From: Branchiostoma belcheri
Taxonomy: Eukaryota > Chordata > Leptocardii > Amphioxiformes > Branchiostomatidae
DNA length: 64,000 nt
Direction of reading: 5' to 3'
Assembly: GCF_001625305.1 (NCBI RefSeq)
Contig: NW_017803943.1
Coordinates: 996,862 to 1,060,861 of the forward strand
The translations under genes and the position numbers were made by a program. Below, piece by piece: positions 1 through 11,565 of the stretch; position 1 is the stretch's first letter; every line of letters begins with the position of its first letter. The notes beneath the pieces were generated by a model. It was given only the letters and a program-made list of their open reading frames with translations, had not been told where the DNA came from and made no database searches.

Positions 1-1190
1 GGCTGCATTGTCCTGGACAAAGACAAGATGAACGTGCATGGATTAAGGTAGGCTCTAAGGTAAACAAAACTTTTTAGCAGTATCATGACACAATAGGCAT
101 ACAAAGCCCTTAAGTCGGAAGCATTCTTGTCTCTTTAGTGGCGGATCTTTTCAGAAATAGGTACCACAAGCGGCTAGTGATGTTACGCGATCCGCAGGGA
201 TCATAGAGAAGTGCACGGGAAGCAAAACTTCGATCGGGCACCGATCTGATCGTAGGCCGGTATAAACAGTCAGATGGTTCCAAACGCGGTAACCGATCCC
301 GCCGAGGATTGATTTCGCAGGCTGCACTTCCGTTGCTTTTGTTGGAGGGTCAAACAATGCCTCCCGAGCCCGGCGCACCAGAGACAAAACTCCCGAAACC
401 CGATACGCCGGGGCAATGATATGCATGTGTCAGCCATTCCTGGCATTTCTAGACAATTTGACATGCCGGGGAAAAACTAGATGTCCCTTCCTCCCAGCCA
501 TTTCCTTGTAGAAAACAAGGCGAGCACGTAAGTTAGGCTTGTGAGAAATCCGATCCCTGCAGCAAAAGGATTTTGTTTTAATGTTTATAGTGAAGCACAT
601 GTCACAGGACTAATCGAGTGGCGAGAAAAACAACATGCCATTAACAGGTGCGCAGCAACGAGGGACCTGCTACTTGTAGGATTCTAGGTCAGAGGTCAGC
701 TTGCATACATTCGCAAATCTGAAGTTGCACCGAGTTAAGTTGCTGGTTCCCTGATTCTAAAAAAAAATCCTGGGCTAGAAAGTCAAAACTGGCGGAAAAA
801 GATTTTAAAGCTGGCCATGAGAGCCCTGGTGTAGACAATGAGATGCAAGTTTTCCTCACAGCCTCCTTCTTGCTAAACTTTCACTTCAAGACGAGAAATT
901 GGTCCGGCCTAAGCCGGCGCTAATCTAACCGGCAGTCTGGTCTTATCGTGTCACCCGGCGTAGCAAACTAACCGCCGTGGCGAGGGGAAACAATACAAGT
1001 CACGAGTCTGGAGCCCCGCAGCATTAGGAGAAAGTGCGCAGTGTTGTTGTTGGCAGGGCTTGGGCAGCGTACTGTTGCACATACCGAGTGGCCGTCTCTT
1101 GGCCAGTCAATCTGCACTAAGTGGTTTACAGGGCAGATGAACGGATGTGATGAGTGATACTGATAAACCCAGCTGTCCTTCAAACTACTG

Positions 1191-1450
1191 GGGATGCCAA
1201 ACTTTTTTACCGGTGAAATGTTTCATGAAATAATCATAGGAAATTTTGCAATTTTTGGACAAAATTGTTTTAAAACTTGCCACTGAGAAATTTTATTTTT
1301 AAAAAATGCCTTTCTAAGCCTGGGGATGCAAAACTTTTTTCCTGATGAAAAGTTTCAAGGTATAATTATAGTACACTTTTGCAAATTAGAATTTTTGCTC
1401 ATTTCAAAACTTGCCAATAAGAAGATTCACTCTTAAAAATGTATTTCTGT
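1191..1450. repeat. Tandem duplication, two units of about 130 bases
   Basis: Unit 1 (1191-1319) and unit 2 (1320-1450) share TGGGGATGC-AAACTTTTTT, GTTTCA, AAAACTTGCCA and TAAAAAATGC-like words in the same order. Confidence 0.65.
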
Positions 1451-2612
1451 AATAAACCTCAAAAATATTATATTGCCCATATTTACATGCATGTGTAAAA
1501 TTGTGTTACTAGGGCAGTTTTTGAGAACTGTGGCAATCTAATAATGTGTAGATATTTACATGTATGCACCTGTGTACAATGTATATGGAGCATAGCCTTG
1601 TCTTATCCTTAGTGACAGGTCGACATCTGAATTCTCGATGTCAGCATTAAGTCAGGTGCAGAATCTTAGTGTCAGTAGGTCTGGCTGAGGAATCTTGGAG
1701 CCAGGAAGTCAGGTGTGCTCCTCAGCACCTACAGGTGGCACCTGTCAGTTACCCAGACATCTGTCAGCAGGTGCCATATATAACCATGGCAGCTGCTGAC
1801 AGCACACAGACAGCTGGTAGAGAAACAGACTTGTCTAGAAGTTACTGTATCCAGTGTTCTAGCCAGTGACCGTCTTTCCGTCAATTTGACAGAACTTCGC
1901 AGTTCATGACAGACAAAAATTTTGCCCAATCCTTCATCTTTGAAGGACAAAATTTGGCGTGGAAAGAGGTGTCATTCAACTAAGCTTAGTCTACTAGCTG
2001 AGGCTAAAATTTACTCCGGCCCCAAAAAGGAGGAAACAGTGTTTCAGAGGGTCAACATTAGAAATAAGAGTGTCCTGTCTGCCACTCAAAATGACATTAC
2101 ATCAAAAAGATTGAGATGATGGGAGAAAAGAAATCAATAAGTCATTAAAAATTGCAAGACTACAAAAAAAAAATTAAATATAGTGTATACCTCTCTGTCT
2201 GTCAGTCAGTCTGAAAGACTATCATGACTTAAACCGTGCAAAAGGAGTTGGTACAGATACAAATCAAATTTGAATAGGAACATTTTGAGTCCAGGTTTAA
2301 TTTAAAACTAGATATAGCAAAATTAATATAGAAAAAAAGCTAAGACTGAGCTGGAGCCTTAATACATCTGCTTGGAGATTACACACCTCCAACCCTCCCC
2401 CCCCCACCTGTTCCAAACATCCTGAACACAGATTAACCCGGCACCGACTCCGACCCTCTTCCCTGTAGGAGCAATCAATATCCGTCGCATTCCTCCCCGT
2501 TTGTCCCAGCCGTAGTTTGAAGAGGAGGAACAATGGCGGCCATTGTGAACACCAGCAAGTCACGACAACCATGGGCAAACAGCCATGTTATCAACAACCT
2601 TTTACTTTTGTT

Positions 2613-2973
2613 AGGCCGAGGAAAAAAAATGTTGTGTTTCCTGTTTCCCCACCGACCCTAGAAAAAAACTACCTTCCCTAGACTTTTTTTGGGGGTGGAC
2701 CCCTGCAAGGGAAAATTTGTCGAGCTGATCAACCTTTTCTAGCTCCATGATCTGACACCCGAGTTATAAAATGTTGTACAATTGGTTTTCTAACATTGAC
2801 ATTGAAAATAAAAGTGTTGTCATGCACATTTTACTTGTTAAACTGTATTGTATAAGTTGGACCCCTATATAGATATCACTACATTTCTAGAAAAAAAAGG
2901 TAATCCCTACCTACCTAGTACAAAATTTTGTCAGGACTGAAACAGGAAACACAACATTTTTTTTCCCAGGCCT
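2613..2973. mobile_element. 360-bp inverted-repeat element
   Basis: The ends are about 34-base complementary arms: AGGCCGAGGAAAAAAAATGT at the left and ACATTTTTTTTCCCAGGCCT at the right, each continuing into GTGTTTCCTGTTTC or its complement. No coding capacity. It lies in GLIS intron 3. Confidence 0.7.
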
Positions 2974-4321
2974 TGGGACATTCTTCCGCCTCTTGGACCA
3001 GAAACACGCTACGTATACGCTCCCATAAAAATGTCGCTGATGAATGTTTGCACAAAACAATGCTAATGAGTGTTAGTTTGTTAGGATACTTCTTTCTTTT
3101 CCATCTTGTTCTTTCATTTCAGAAACTTCTGAAAAAAACCTGTTCTATTGTCAAATTAATTTGTGAATTGTATATTCCAGGGATATTCAGCTATGACCCC
3201 AAAACCAATAAGAAAACCACTAAGTCAATATTTGCCATGATGAAAAGTTTCTGCACTATTTGAAGTTACTATAAATAACTTGTCCAACTCTTGGCATTAA
3301 CATAATTGATAATCAATGAATTACGTACGTTATACTTTTGTGTCATTGACTACCTTTGAAACAAATCATCAAAAAAAAGGTAATTGTTAGACAGAAAAAT
3401 ACTATATTTTCAAACAAGGAAGTTTAGACATACCCAAGACAACAAAAACTTAAATTTATGTCACTTGTATAGAAGAGAATCTTGCATGACTTGGAAAAAC
3501 TCTACTCTATACACAAAAACCTCTTCGCTGGGACAGAGCCTCTTTCAAGGAAGTACAGTCCTAGAAACATGCCTCAAGTACTCTGAAGTTCAAAGTCATG
3601 AGTTGTTCAAGCAATGACTTTGACCCAGAGCAAACCATAGTACAGACATTAGCAATGCACCTCGCACACAAACAGGCCCACCCACCCCTAGCCTGCTGCC
3701 ACATGGCCGAGATTCCCAAATAAACACTGCTAACACCTGGTGCTGTCGACAACCACTTGACAGGAGCTACAAGCCATGTCTGGATCCTTGAGAGGGTTTT
3801 AGAAACTCTTAAATCAGTCTCGACCCATTCCACACTCATTTAGAAGAATCCGAGCTTTAAAAAATCTTAAAGTCTCTTCTACAAAAAAGTACAATACGTG
3901 ATTCACTATGCTTGACCTGACTTTTTAAATTTCAAGTCTTTCTTGCAGTTTTTCTAGATCTTGCAATCTTACAAATTTTACAGCTTGCAGGTGGCTATTG
4001 AAGTGCTTTATCAACAAATGATTCAAAACTGGAGACCAAATTATACTCCGCACAGGTTTCCTGAACAGGTCATAAAGTTGCTGCAATATTTGGTGTAAAA
4101 TACAAGCTTTTGAGAGTATTTCAACAGTACCTTTGATGTAAGATAAAGAGTTTTTGAGGTTTCATATTTCATTATTATATAGCACTTTATACATGTATGG
4201 GAGGGGATTCAAATCTATAACAATAAGACAGAGTAAAATTACTACTAGGCAAAAGGAAAAAAAATCTAAGAAATCAAAAAAAATTCTGCCCCTGCCATTA
4301 TTGACATACATGACATCATTG

Positions 4322-4357
4322 GTTGCCATTGGAAACAGCACAGGTTACCGTGGGAAC
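4322..4357 (+). promoter_or_regulatory. Two adjacent X-box matches in GLIS intron 3
   Basis: GTTGCC-ATT-GGAAAC at 4322-4336 and GTTACC-GT-GGGAAC at 4344-4357. Both fit RYYNCC-N(1-3)-RGNAAC and are in the same orientation, 22 bases apart from start to start. Confidence 0.45.
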
Positions 4358-6308
4358 ATGTAAAGCCTGGCATCGGACGTTCCAGTCAGGCGGAAAATTC
4401 CATTACGCGTCGCCAATCAGATTTACCTGGGAACTTAACTCTCCCAAAGCTCTGTGGAAAGAAGCTTAGCGCTGCTCCAATCAAGCTAATTTGAAACTTT
4501 AGACCAAAGTGACAGTCTTGACACAAAGGGAAAAATCCTGCTTGTTTTACGCCGCTGTTACTCAGGCAGAAACCTCTAATCAGGACGACAATGGGACACT
4601 TTCAGGACACAGATAAACACAAATAACACTAATGGTGATCTGACAATGCTTCACTGACGCCGCTATCCAATTGTTTCATACCTCGTTATCATAACTTTCG
4701 CCCCTCGCATTCTTCTCAGGTCAAGTTACGTGTAATTAGTTTTCGAAGATTGCGTTATCCAAAAGAATGATGTTTGGATAAAAGAGGAAAAAAGAAAGAC
4801 TACTCCATCAAATTCTATTTGAGGTGCATTATTCACTTTAAATCATTGGCTATTTTTGAATTGGATACAGATGAAACTTTTCAAACAGAAAGTCGACTGA
4901 CGTAAAGAGGTGATCAGTTTGGACCCTACCCTCAAAATTGAGTTAAGATCAAATAAAATGACTTATAATTCTATCAAAATACTCAAACTTGCCACAAAAC
5001 ACCTGACAAGTCACATTGTGTTACTTTGCTCAACCTTCAGCTGACTTCTCAATGATAAAATCCCAAGCCAGAAATCTTCCAGCTTACCGGATTTTACAGC
5101 AAAGAAATTTTAACAAAACCCTGTCACTTTCTGATCTGTTTTCAGCTCTAGAACGGAAAGGATCAGGACTACAGGCTTTGGGTACCTGTTACAAATCAAC
5201 CAGTCAGAGTCAGAAAAAAATTCCTGACCAAATTTTGGACTCCACAATTACTAAAATCTGCTTCACAAGATTGAAGATTCAGACTTTCTGGAGGCAATTA
5301 GGGCTTCCTCTTTCAGATATACTGCAAGAAATGTGAACAGGGTGAACACAAATTTTGGACTTTCCCTGGAAAATTTCAACCTTCCACCCTCAAAAATATT
5401 GAAAGAAACTCAGAAACTACTCTGGAGAAGGTGGGAGGAGGCATCTCAAGAATGGGGGCTGCAAATCCTTCTCCACTGTAATCACACCTAAGGCAGAATA
5501 TCTTAATACCATCTATTAAGCAGGGTGCCTTACTGATCCCAAAGTGCCTGAGGGCCTTCAAGTTACAAGACTACTATTAGCTGTCTCCTAACCTTGTGAA
5601 GCAAGCTTCAGTGGCAAGAAAAGTTTGATTTGACCAAACTTCTATGTTCTCACCTTTACAAAATTTAGAACACTGGAAATATCTGTTTGGCTACTTATAT
5701 CAGTTACGGTTGTAGGCAACAGGAAGACATTACCTGAGTTTTAAGATGTAAACTCCAAGAATCGAGTTTGGAGGTGTCTTATAGTTTATTTAGGTGTTCT
5801 TGTATATTTTCTTTACCCGTCAAATTAGACCCGGTGGTGCCATGTCAAAATTAAGAATGTGTCAATCAACCTGGAATTTCCTGCTAATACATTCCTTATC
5901 CACCATATGGAGTATGTCATATTTATCAACCGATTCAACAAAGGAACAAACAAACTCAGAAAGTTACTTAATAGCTGGTACTTCCTCAATGCTCCTACAC
6001 ATTATGTTATGATCTTGTTTCTGTTTGTGTACTGTAAATAAACTGTTTACAAACAGGAAAATGTAAACTGTTCATTAATGTGTCATTAAAGACTGTGGGT
6101 GGTTGATTTATAGACCTTTATCAGGAATCCCCTGGTGTGAGCATGATCACCATTTAATCCAGGCTATCAGTACTTAATCCCATCCATAATCCAGGATGTC
6201 AGGATTTATGGCCTCCAGCTAATCAGAAACACATACTCCAGGCAAAACAGTCTGCTACATTGTACCATGGAGGTAAAAAATCACAAGGAGGGAGCGATTG
6301 CACTTTCT

Positions 6309-6480
6309 ATACTCTCCAAGCAGAGGTTTTGGCTTCAGCTTGTTTTTGACATGGTTTTAGGCGTTTTTATTAGGCTTCCATTTTTGGTACTGGTATCTTT
6401 TTTATGCCAGCCAAATAGATACTGCCCTGCCAGTTTAATACTGTAATTTTGTAGCCACCAAAAGATCTGCTTGGAGTAAT
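6309..6480. mobile_element. CTCCAAGCAG-family inverted-repeat element
   Basis: Ends ACTCTCCAAGCAGAGGTTTT and CCACCAAAAGATCTGCTTGG (with AGT) are complementary over CTCCAAGCAGA. Internal landmarks: TTTTAGGCGTTTTTAT, then GCCAG. Other copies or fragments are at 26881-27070, 27833-27990, 30575-30753 and 53682-53815, with end fragments at 33038 and 59664. Confidence 0.7.
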
Positions 6481-6957
6481 TATTTCTACCCTTCTGGACT
6501 CTGGTAACAGGGAAGATGAAAAACTCGTTCCGTCACCAGTTTTGAGCAACCTTCTGACAATCTAGAAATTCACTCCAAGGTCGTTGACCCTGTGACGCCG
6601 ACCTGATTATAATCTTTAAATAACTAAGGCCACACCAATCCAATTTGCTGTTTCTCTGATTTGGAAAGTAATGAGCTGGAAAATTAAGTTGGAGGGGAAA
6701 GTCTGCACCTTGGCACTCACAGTTTCATTGAGTGAATAAACTTTTCCCTCTTAGTCTTTTATGTTTTCATTTTGACTTTTGCTAAACTTTTGCATTAGAA
6801 TATCAAAGAAGCATGAAAATAAATTGACCTTACTTAGAAAGGGAAGACCAGAAACAGGTGTTAGAAGGGTGTGACCCTATCTGGCTATTGTCTGAATCAT
6901 TTCACTTGTGTCTACCTTATCTGATTTTTGATAACTGGTTGCTTGTTTTGTATCACA

Positions 6958-7195
6958 GGCTGCTTCTAGCTATTTACGGGTGGTACCTAAAAATAAAAGG
7001 ATACTTCAGCTTGTTTGTTGGCTATTTCAAACCTTTCAAGCATTATATGATGAAGAAAATGTTCTAAGAAAATATTTGGAAAGTAATGAAAATGTGCTAG
7101 CAAATGTTAATATCAGACAAATTTCTCATCCAGAATATGTTGTTGTTGTTTTTTTTTGTTTTGCTCCCTGAAATTCACTGGACGTCTTTAAAATC
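6958..7195. mobile_element. AAAGGCATCCAATGC-family fragment (right part)
   Basis: It shares the CTAGCTATTTACGGGTGGTA and GGCTATTTCAAAC words with the 52570-52941 copy and ends in CCTGAAATTCACTGGACGTC, a decayed right arm. Confidence 0.5.
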
Positions 7196-8690
7196 TACAG
7201 ATCCAAATCAGTGCGCAGGATTGGCCCAGGCTCCTGGCCACCTGTTGATTTCGGGGTCATGTTTCAGGTCAGTGCACAACCACCAATCAAGGAAGATGGA
7301 TGGATTTTTAATAGCCATATTTGGAGAGGGAGGATTTTCAGGTGCCCTGGCAAAACAAAGAGACTGGAAAGGTGTCATCAACTCAGGACGGTCTGTGTGA
7401 AATTGTGAAGAAGAAGGTAGAATGTTTTGGGCACAGGTTGTTTTGAGCTTCTCGTGAATAAAGAATGCTTCAAAACTAAAAAGCAATTAACAAAAAAGAC
7501 AGTTGACTCAAGATTTGTCGCTGTCAGTTATGATAAGGGACCTATTGTCTTGCGAACTTGACATTGTGATTAGGCAAGCATGAAGCCCAGGAGGGCAAAG
7601 TTCACATTTCAACCAGGTTGTTGACATTCAGGTAAAGAGTCAAACGTTTTCCACATAAGTCCTGTTGGCCACTTTTCCTGGGCCAAAAAACATTTCAAAG
7701 AAAACAAGTATCTGTCTGACTTTAGGTTCTTCTATCATCTTAAAGACATGGTGTCCATTCCTAGTAGCCCACAAAACTATCAAACAGTACAGGTAAGACG
7801 TCGAATCCTGCCAACTGGTTTCTAAGAATCGCGGCTTGTTTTCTCGGAAAGCCACAGGTGCGCAGGTTCTTTATTGACTCCCATTTATGGAGGCTGAACG
7901 GGCACTTCATACGCAAGCGATCCCTTTGGCATTTATATTGCACTTTCGGACAGGAAAAGCAGTAAGCCATCGGGTTAGGTGCTAGGATACTAATGGTATT
8001 AAACCACAGGAGAATGTGTCATAACACACACAGAGGCATACACCGCTTGTGTTTCAAGATTTAGGAGATGACAGATGCCTTATGGCAGGTATACAGAGGG
8101 AAGGCATAACAAGGGAAACCGAGAAATCAAAAGCTTTTGAAGATCAATGCTAATTTTCTTCTGTTGTGTGTAAATTCGTTTTATATAAGGGGAGAACACA
8201 CAGTTTTTACTTTTAAGAATTAATTCTTATCTTCCTAAATGTTCTTTCTTTTTTCTACAAAGTTTCTGGAAAGGACATTTCTATTCCAGTATGCCTCTTG
8301 CAGAGATACTAGTGGTCACTAAATAATGCCGAATTGGACAATACGAATATATAAAGAGGGAAATACACAATTTTTTAAAGACTTGTCTCTTTTACTTTTT
8401 TTCTGTAAGTCTAAAAATAGGCAAAATTGTTGGAAGTTTTGTTAGGATTTTTTGGGGAAGTGTTATATTTAACTGACAGTCCATTCCTTGAACCTGCCAT
8501 CTTTTATCTGAGAAAAACTTCCGACTATCTCCCAATCATGAGATACACTGTCTCTTCTGATGACCGTGCTATCTTCGTGCCTGTTGCCGCTGACAAGCCA
8601 CTATCACACTGTGATAAAAGATGGACTTGGTCGTTGCTTCTTTACTCCTTGACCTACAACTGTATTTGGCAATGTGATATCCCAGTACAG

Positions 8691-9070
8691 TGTTGATTTG
8701 ATTACATGAATGACATCCACGTGCGAATGAAATGAATCTTCATTTAAAAAAAGGTTTCGGCCATACTGTGAATCGTATACTAAATAGCTGCAAAATGAGC
8801 AAATACATGCCTCAAAAACTATTCAAAAACAACACTAATGTCATACAATGCCAAAATCAATTCAGCCAAAGGAAAAGAAGAAAATGTGAAGAAATGAAAA
8901 AGAAGAGTCTATTATTCACATTACCATACTCTTTGTGTTTAATCAGTTGTTCAACCTTCATGATCAAAATAGATTTCAGAATGAAGGCAACTCTTTTTTG
9001 CCAAACTTTTTTTTAATCAGCACACTCGCATCAGTTTTGGGGTTCTCAGAGGATGTCAATAAAATCAACA
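8691..9070. mobile_element. 380-bp relative of the TGTTGATTTGATTA element
   Basis: The left end TGTTGATTTGATTACATGA and the right end GAGGATGTCAATAAAATCAACA are complementary. The internal GCTGCAAAATGAGCAAATAC is shared with 40248-40423, but this copy is about 200 bases longer. Confidence 0.7.
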
Positions 9071-10460
9071 ATATATTAGCCTTAACACTTGCTTGCTTGG
9101 TTGAAAACTGCCTGCTATACAACCTGTTCCTGTTACATTGTACAGGAGTTGACACACATGTGTCAACTTAAGTGGGACTCGTCAAAACGATAAGGGCTTC
9201 GTTATCACGTAGAGGTCCTGCCCCGAGCGTGGAAAACATCCGTAGATATCGTGCTTCCAGCTGTGAGCCTTTCCTTGTCACTTCCCAACAAGGAATTTAT
9301 AGATACTTGGAGAAACCTTGAACGATGGCCAAGTTTGTGAAAGGTGAAAGAACTTTGCCAACTGTTATAAAGACGAGTTACAATTTGAACAGGGACACAT
9401 CAAAACCTGTCATCTAGAATACAGGAAAAGCTGCTTTTGCTGATTGAATGAATTTTATATTTTGAGCAGATTTTCATTTTAAGCAAATATTTTGTGAGAG
9501 GGTCAGCATGACATAACAGAATAATAAAAGAAAAGTCTTACAGTATCATTTTGTACAAACAACAAAAGAATTGTATTATGACAAGAGTCGGCCCATTATT
9601 GTAACCATAATGTGAAAAGTCCGACATGTCCCCTCCGGCAGAAAAAAAACCATCTTGTCAGAGAAACAATGGGAACATTTTCTATATTGATTATCCAGAA
9701 TTCTTCCTTTACTAACATTATCATTAATTTCCATAAAAGGTGGAGAGTTCAACTGAGGACTCTTTGTGAAACTTTGTGTGCCAAGCTAGACACTTTGCCC
9801 CCAGACACTGCTTCTAACTTCATTTTCCAAGTCAGCATCATCTTTTTGTATCTGGAAACCCCCCAAAAATGGCCAAAAAGGAGAGTTCTATGCTGTAAAG
9901 TGAATGAAAATTGTAGCCAAGTTAAAAGTGCAGCATGTTGCCTCGAGCGGGTGAAAGTTTTGACAACAAACATCTCTTCCTGAGGACAATGGGAAGATGA
10001 CACCGGGTGTCACCGAGTGAACCGGTGTGCCGGCCAGAATGTGATAGAACGATTACGAGTGTGTACGGACCGACACGAGCGAGCTTATCACCGCGGAGGC
10101 TCGTCACGTACACACCAGCGCCCGGAGATTACCGCAAATTGCAGATGCTGGAAATTCTTAGCTCTTTCAGTAATCAACGCAATCTTGACAGGCGCTGCAA
10201 GTCTTTAATTGATTTACGACGAGGATAATAAAAGAGGAAGAAAACGATAAGGAATCAGGCAGGTCGGTATTAAGAAAACAACGTGAAAATCCTTCCTTAA
10301 TGCTTACTGTACACAAACCAACGGGTTCATAAATAACAAGGGAATTTCATACTTTCGCAGTTTGGACATTTTGTGCAAAGGTGAACATCTTTTTATTTAA
10401 CACCAATTCAGGGCTCTAGCCCACTCAAAATTTTTTCCATCAGCTTGATGTTCATGATCA

Positions 10461-10556
10461 GACCTGGGGAGAGATTGTTCACAATCTAGGGGAACCTGGA
10501 GCCAATTGCGAACTTCCAAGTATTCTCTTAAAAACACAATTTCCCACATTTAGAGA
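10461..10556 (-). repeat. Duplicated intron unit (distal copy)
   Basis: This is the second, more diverged copy of the unit at 10749-10845. On the minus strand it contains AATCTCTCCCCAG|GTCTGA, so the acceptor half is kept and the donor half has drifted. Confidence 0.6.
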
Positions 10557-10748
10557 GGCAAATCATGGGGTTGAGAGTGGTTGGTGGTGGTCCTTTGGAT
10601 GTTTTTATATCTTTTCCAAAGATTTTTGTCAAGTTTGCTTGATGGATTGTTTTAGACATTTTTCTGTCACACGCTGCAAAGTTCCTGCAATTGAATGAAA
10701 AACTGGCTAGAGCCCTGCACCAATTATACAAATCCTTTTGTCTGTACT

Positions 10749-10845
10749 TACCTGGGGAGAGAGTGCTCACAATCTTCTCTGGGGAGTCCAGGAGCAAATT
10801 TGGGATTTTCAAGCCATTTAAAACACAATTTCCCATATTTTTAGA
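10749..10845 (-). repeat. Duplicated intron unit with splice-ratchet-like site (proximal copy)
   Basis: This unit resembles 10461-10556; both carry cctggggagaga, tcacaatct and acacaatttccca in the same order. On the minus strand this copy contains CACTCTCTCCCCAG|GTAAGTACAG, with the junction between 10752 and 10751. The sequence after GTAAGTAC also matches the true exon 3 donor neighbourhood (GTAAGTACGGACTGAAGGA at 10885), so the donor flank itself was copied. The arrangement of pyrimidine tract, AG and a consensus donor with no exon between them is that of a recursive-splicing point, 134 bases into the intron. Confidence 0.6.
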
Positions 10846-10885
10846 GCCCTGAACCAATTACTCATATCCTTCAGTCCGTACTTAC

Positions 10886-11565
10886 CGTACACTTGTTGGG
10901 TTTCTCCCCGGAGTGGACCCTCATGTGGATGAGGAGCTTGTAGCGAGCATTGAAGGGTTTGTACCGCCTGGGGCAGCCCGCCCAGAAGCAGGTAAAGTCC
11001 TCGCCCTTCCGCTGGTCGATGTGAACCTTCTCGATGTGGCGGACCAGCTCCTCTTGCTCGGTGAACGTCATATTGCAGTCTATCCAGCGACAGACGATCG
11101 GCGACTCCCCGTCGTCTTCCTCGAACTCCAGCGCCCCGTCTCGCGGGGACTCGTCGCCGTGCTGCAGGGCAGGCTGGGATATTCTGTGGTGCTGGTTGTA
11201 CGGCGGCGGGGGAGGGGGCGGCATGGCCAGAGAGTCTGAGGTGGGGGGGTACGGGTAGTCAATGGGTTCAGTTTTGAAAATCTGCATGTTGCTCTGGTCG
11301 GCGGAGAGCGCATCCTGCTGGTGCGTGACGACCATGCGGTTTTGCATCTCCGGTCCGTACTGTCCATTCGCCTGCTCGAGACGCTGCATCCGGAGGTACT
11401 CCATCCGATTGCTCGACGAGCCGTCGAAGACCTCATCGGAATGCCGGTGGTTATTGGGCAGGGAGGCGTGGCTGAGGGGCGTGGTGGTGAAGTAGCTCCG
11501 CGTGTTTCCCGAGCTGTGCGACTGTGGGCTGCTCAGGTTTGTTCTCGCCACAAGATGGCCGTATC
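10886..11565 (-). CDS. GLIS1/3: GLIS coding exon 3: SUFU-type motif, acidic region, zinc fingers 1-2
   Basis: The acceptor is ttttttattattcag, ending at 11566; the donor is ACG|GTAAGT at 10885-10880. Exon length is 680 bases, entering with two bases and leaving in phase 0. The first residues, joined to exon 2, read [19 protein letters not shown] fits the SUFU-binding consensus [SG]YGH[LIF]. A ψKxE-like FKTEP follows, then a seven-proline run and an acidic stretch (EFEEDDGES). Finger 1 is at about residues 509-532 (C509, C514, H527, H532). Finger 2 is at about 543-568 (C543, C548, H564, H568). The exon ends in the linker SGEKPNKCT that opens finger 3. An intron splitting the finger array here means the remaining three fingers are on later exons outside the window. 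The intron to exon 2 (11566-11732) is only 167 bases. Confidence 0.93.

Larger units (their letters stand above)
1..10885 (-). other. GLIS intron 3, truncated by the window edge (at least 10.9 kb)
   Basis: No zinc-finger continuation was found, although the expected HTGEKP linkers were looked for on the minus strand. The interval holds a tandem ~130-bp duplication (1191-1450), an inverted-repeat element (2613-2973), two RFX-type X-boxes (4322-4357), a CTCCAAGCAG-family element (6309-6480), the right part of an AAAGGCATCC-family element (6958-7195), a GTTGATTTGATTA-family element (8691-9070) and duplicated intron units (10461-10845). A short GC-richer patch at about 9980-10230 is unexplained. 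Confidence 0.6.

Noticed and set aside
1-47. Possible plus-strand exon at the window edge (GCIVLDKDKMNVHG followed by donor-like AAG|GTAGGC).
   Set aside because: Only 47 bases are visible and two frames are open, with no recognisable family. On the minus strand the same bases look like an acceptor but do not encode the expected GLIS finger 3.
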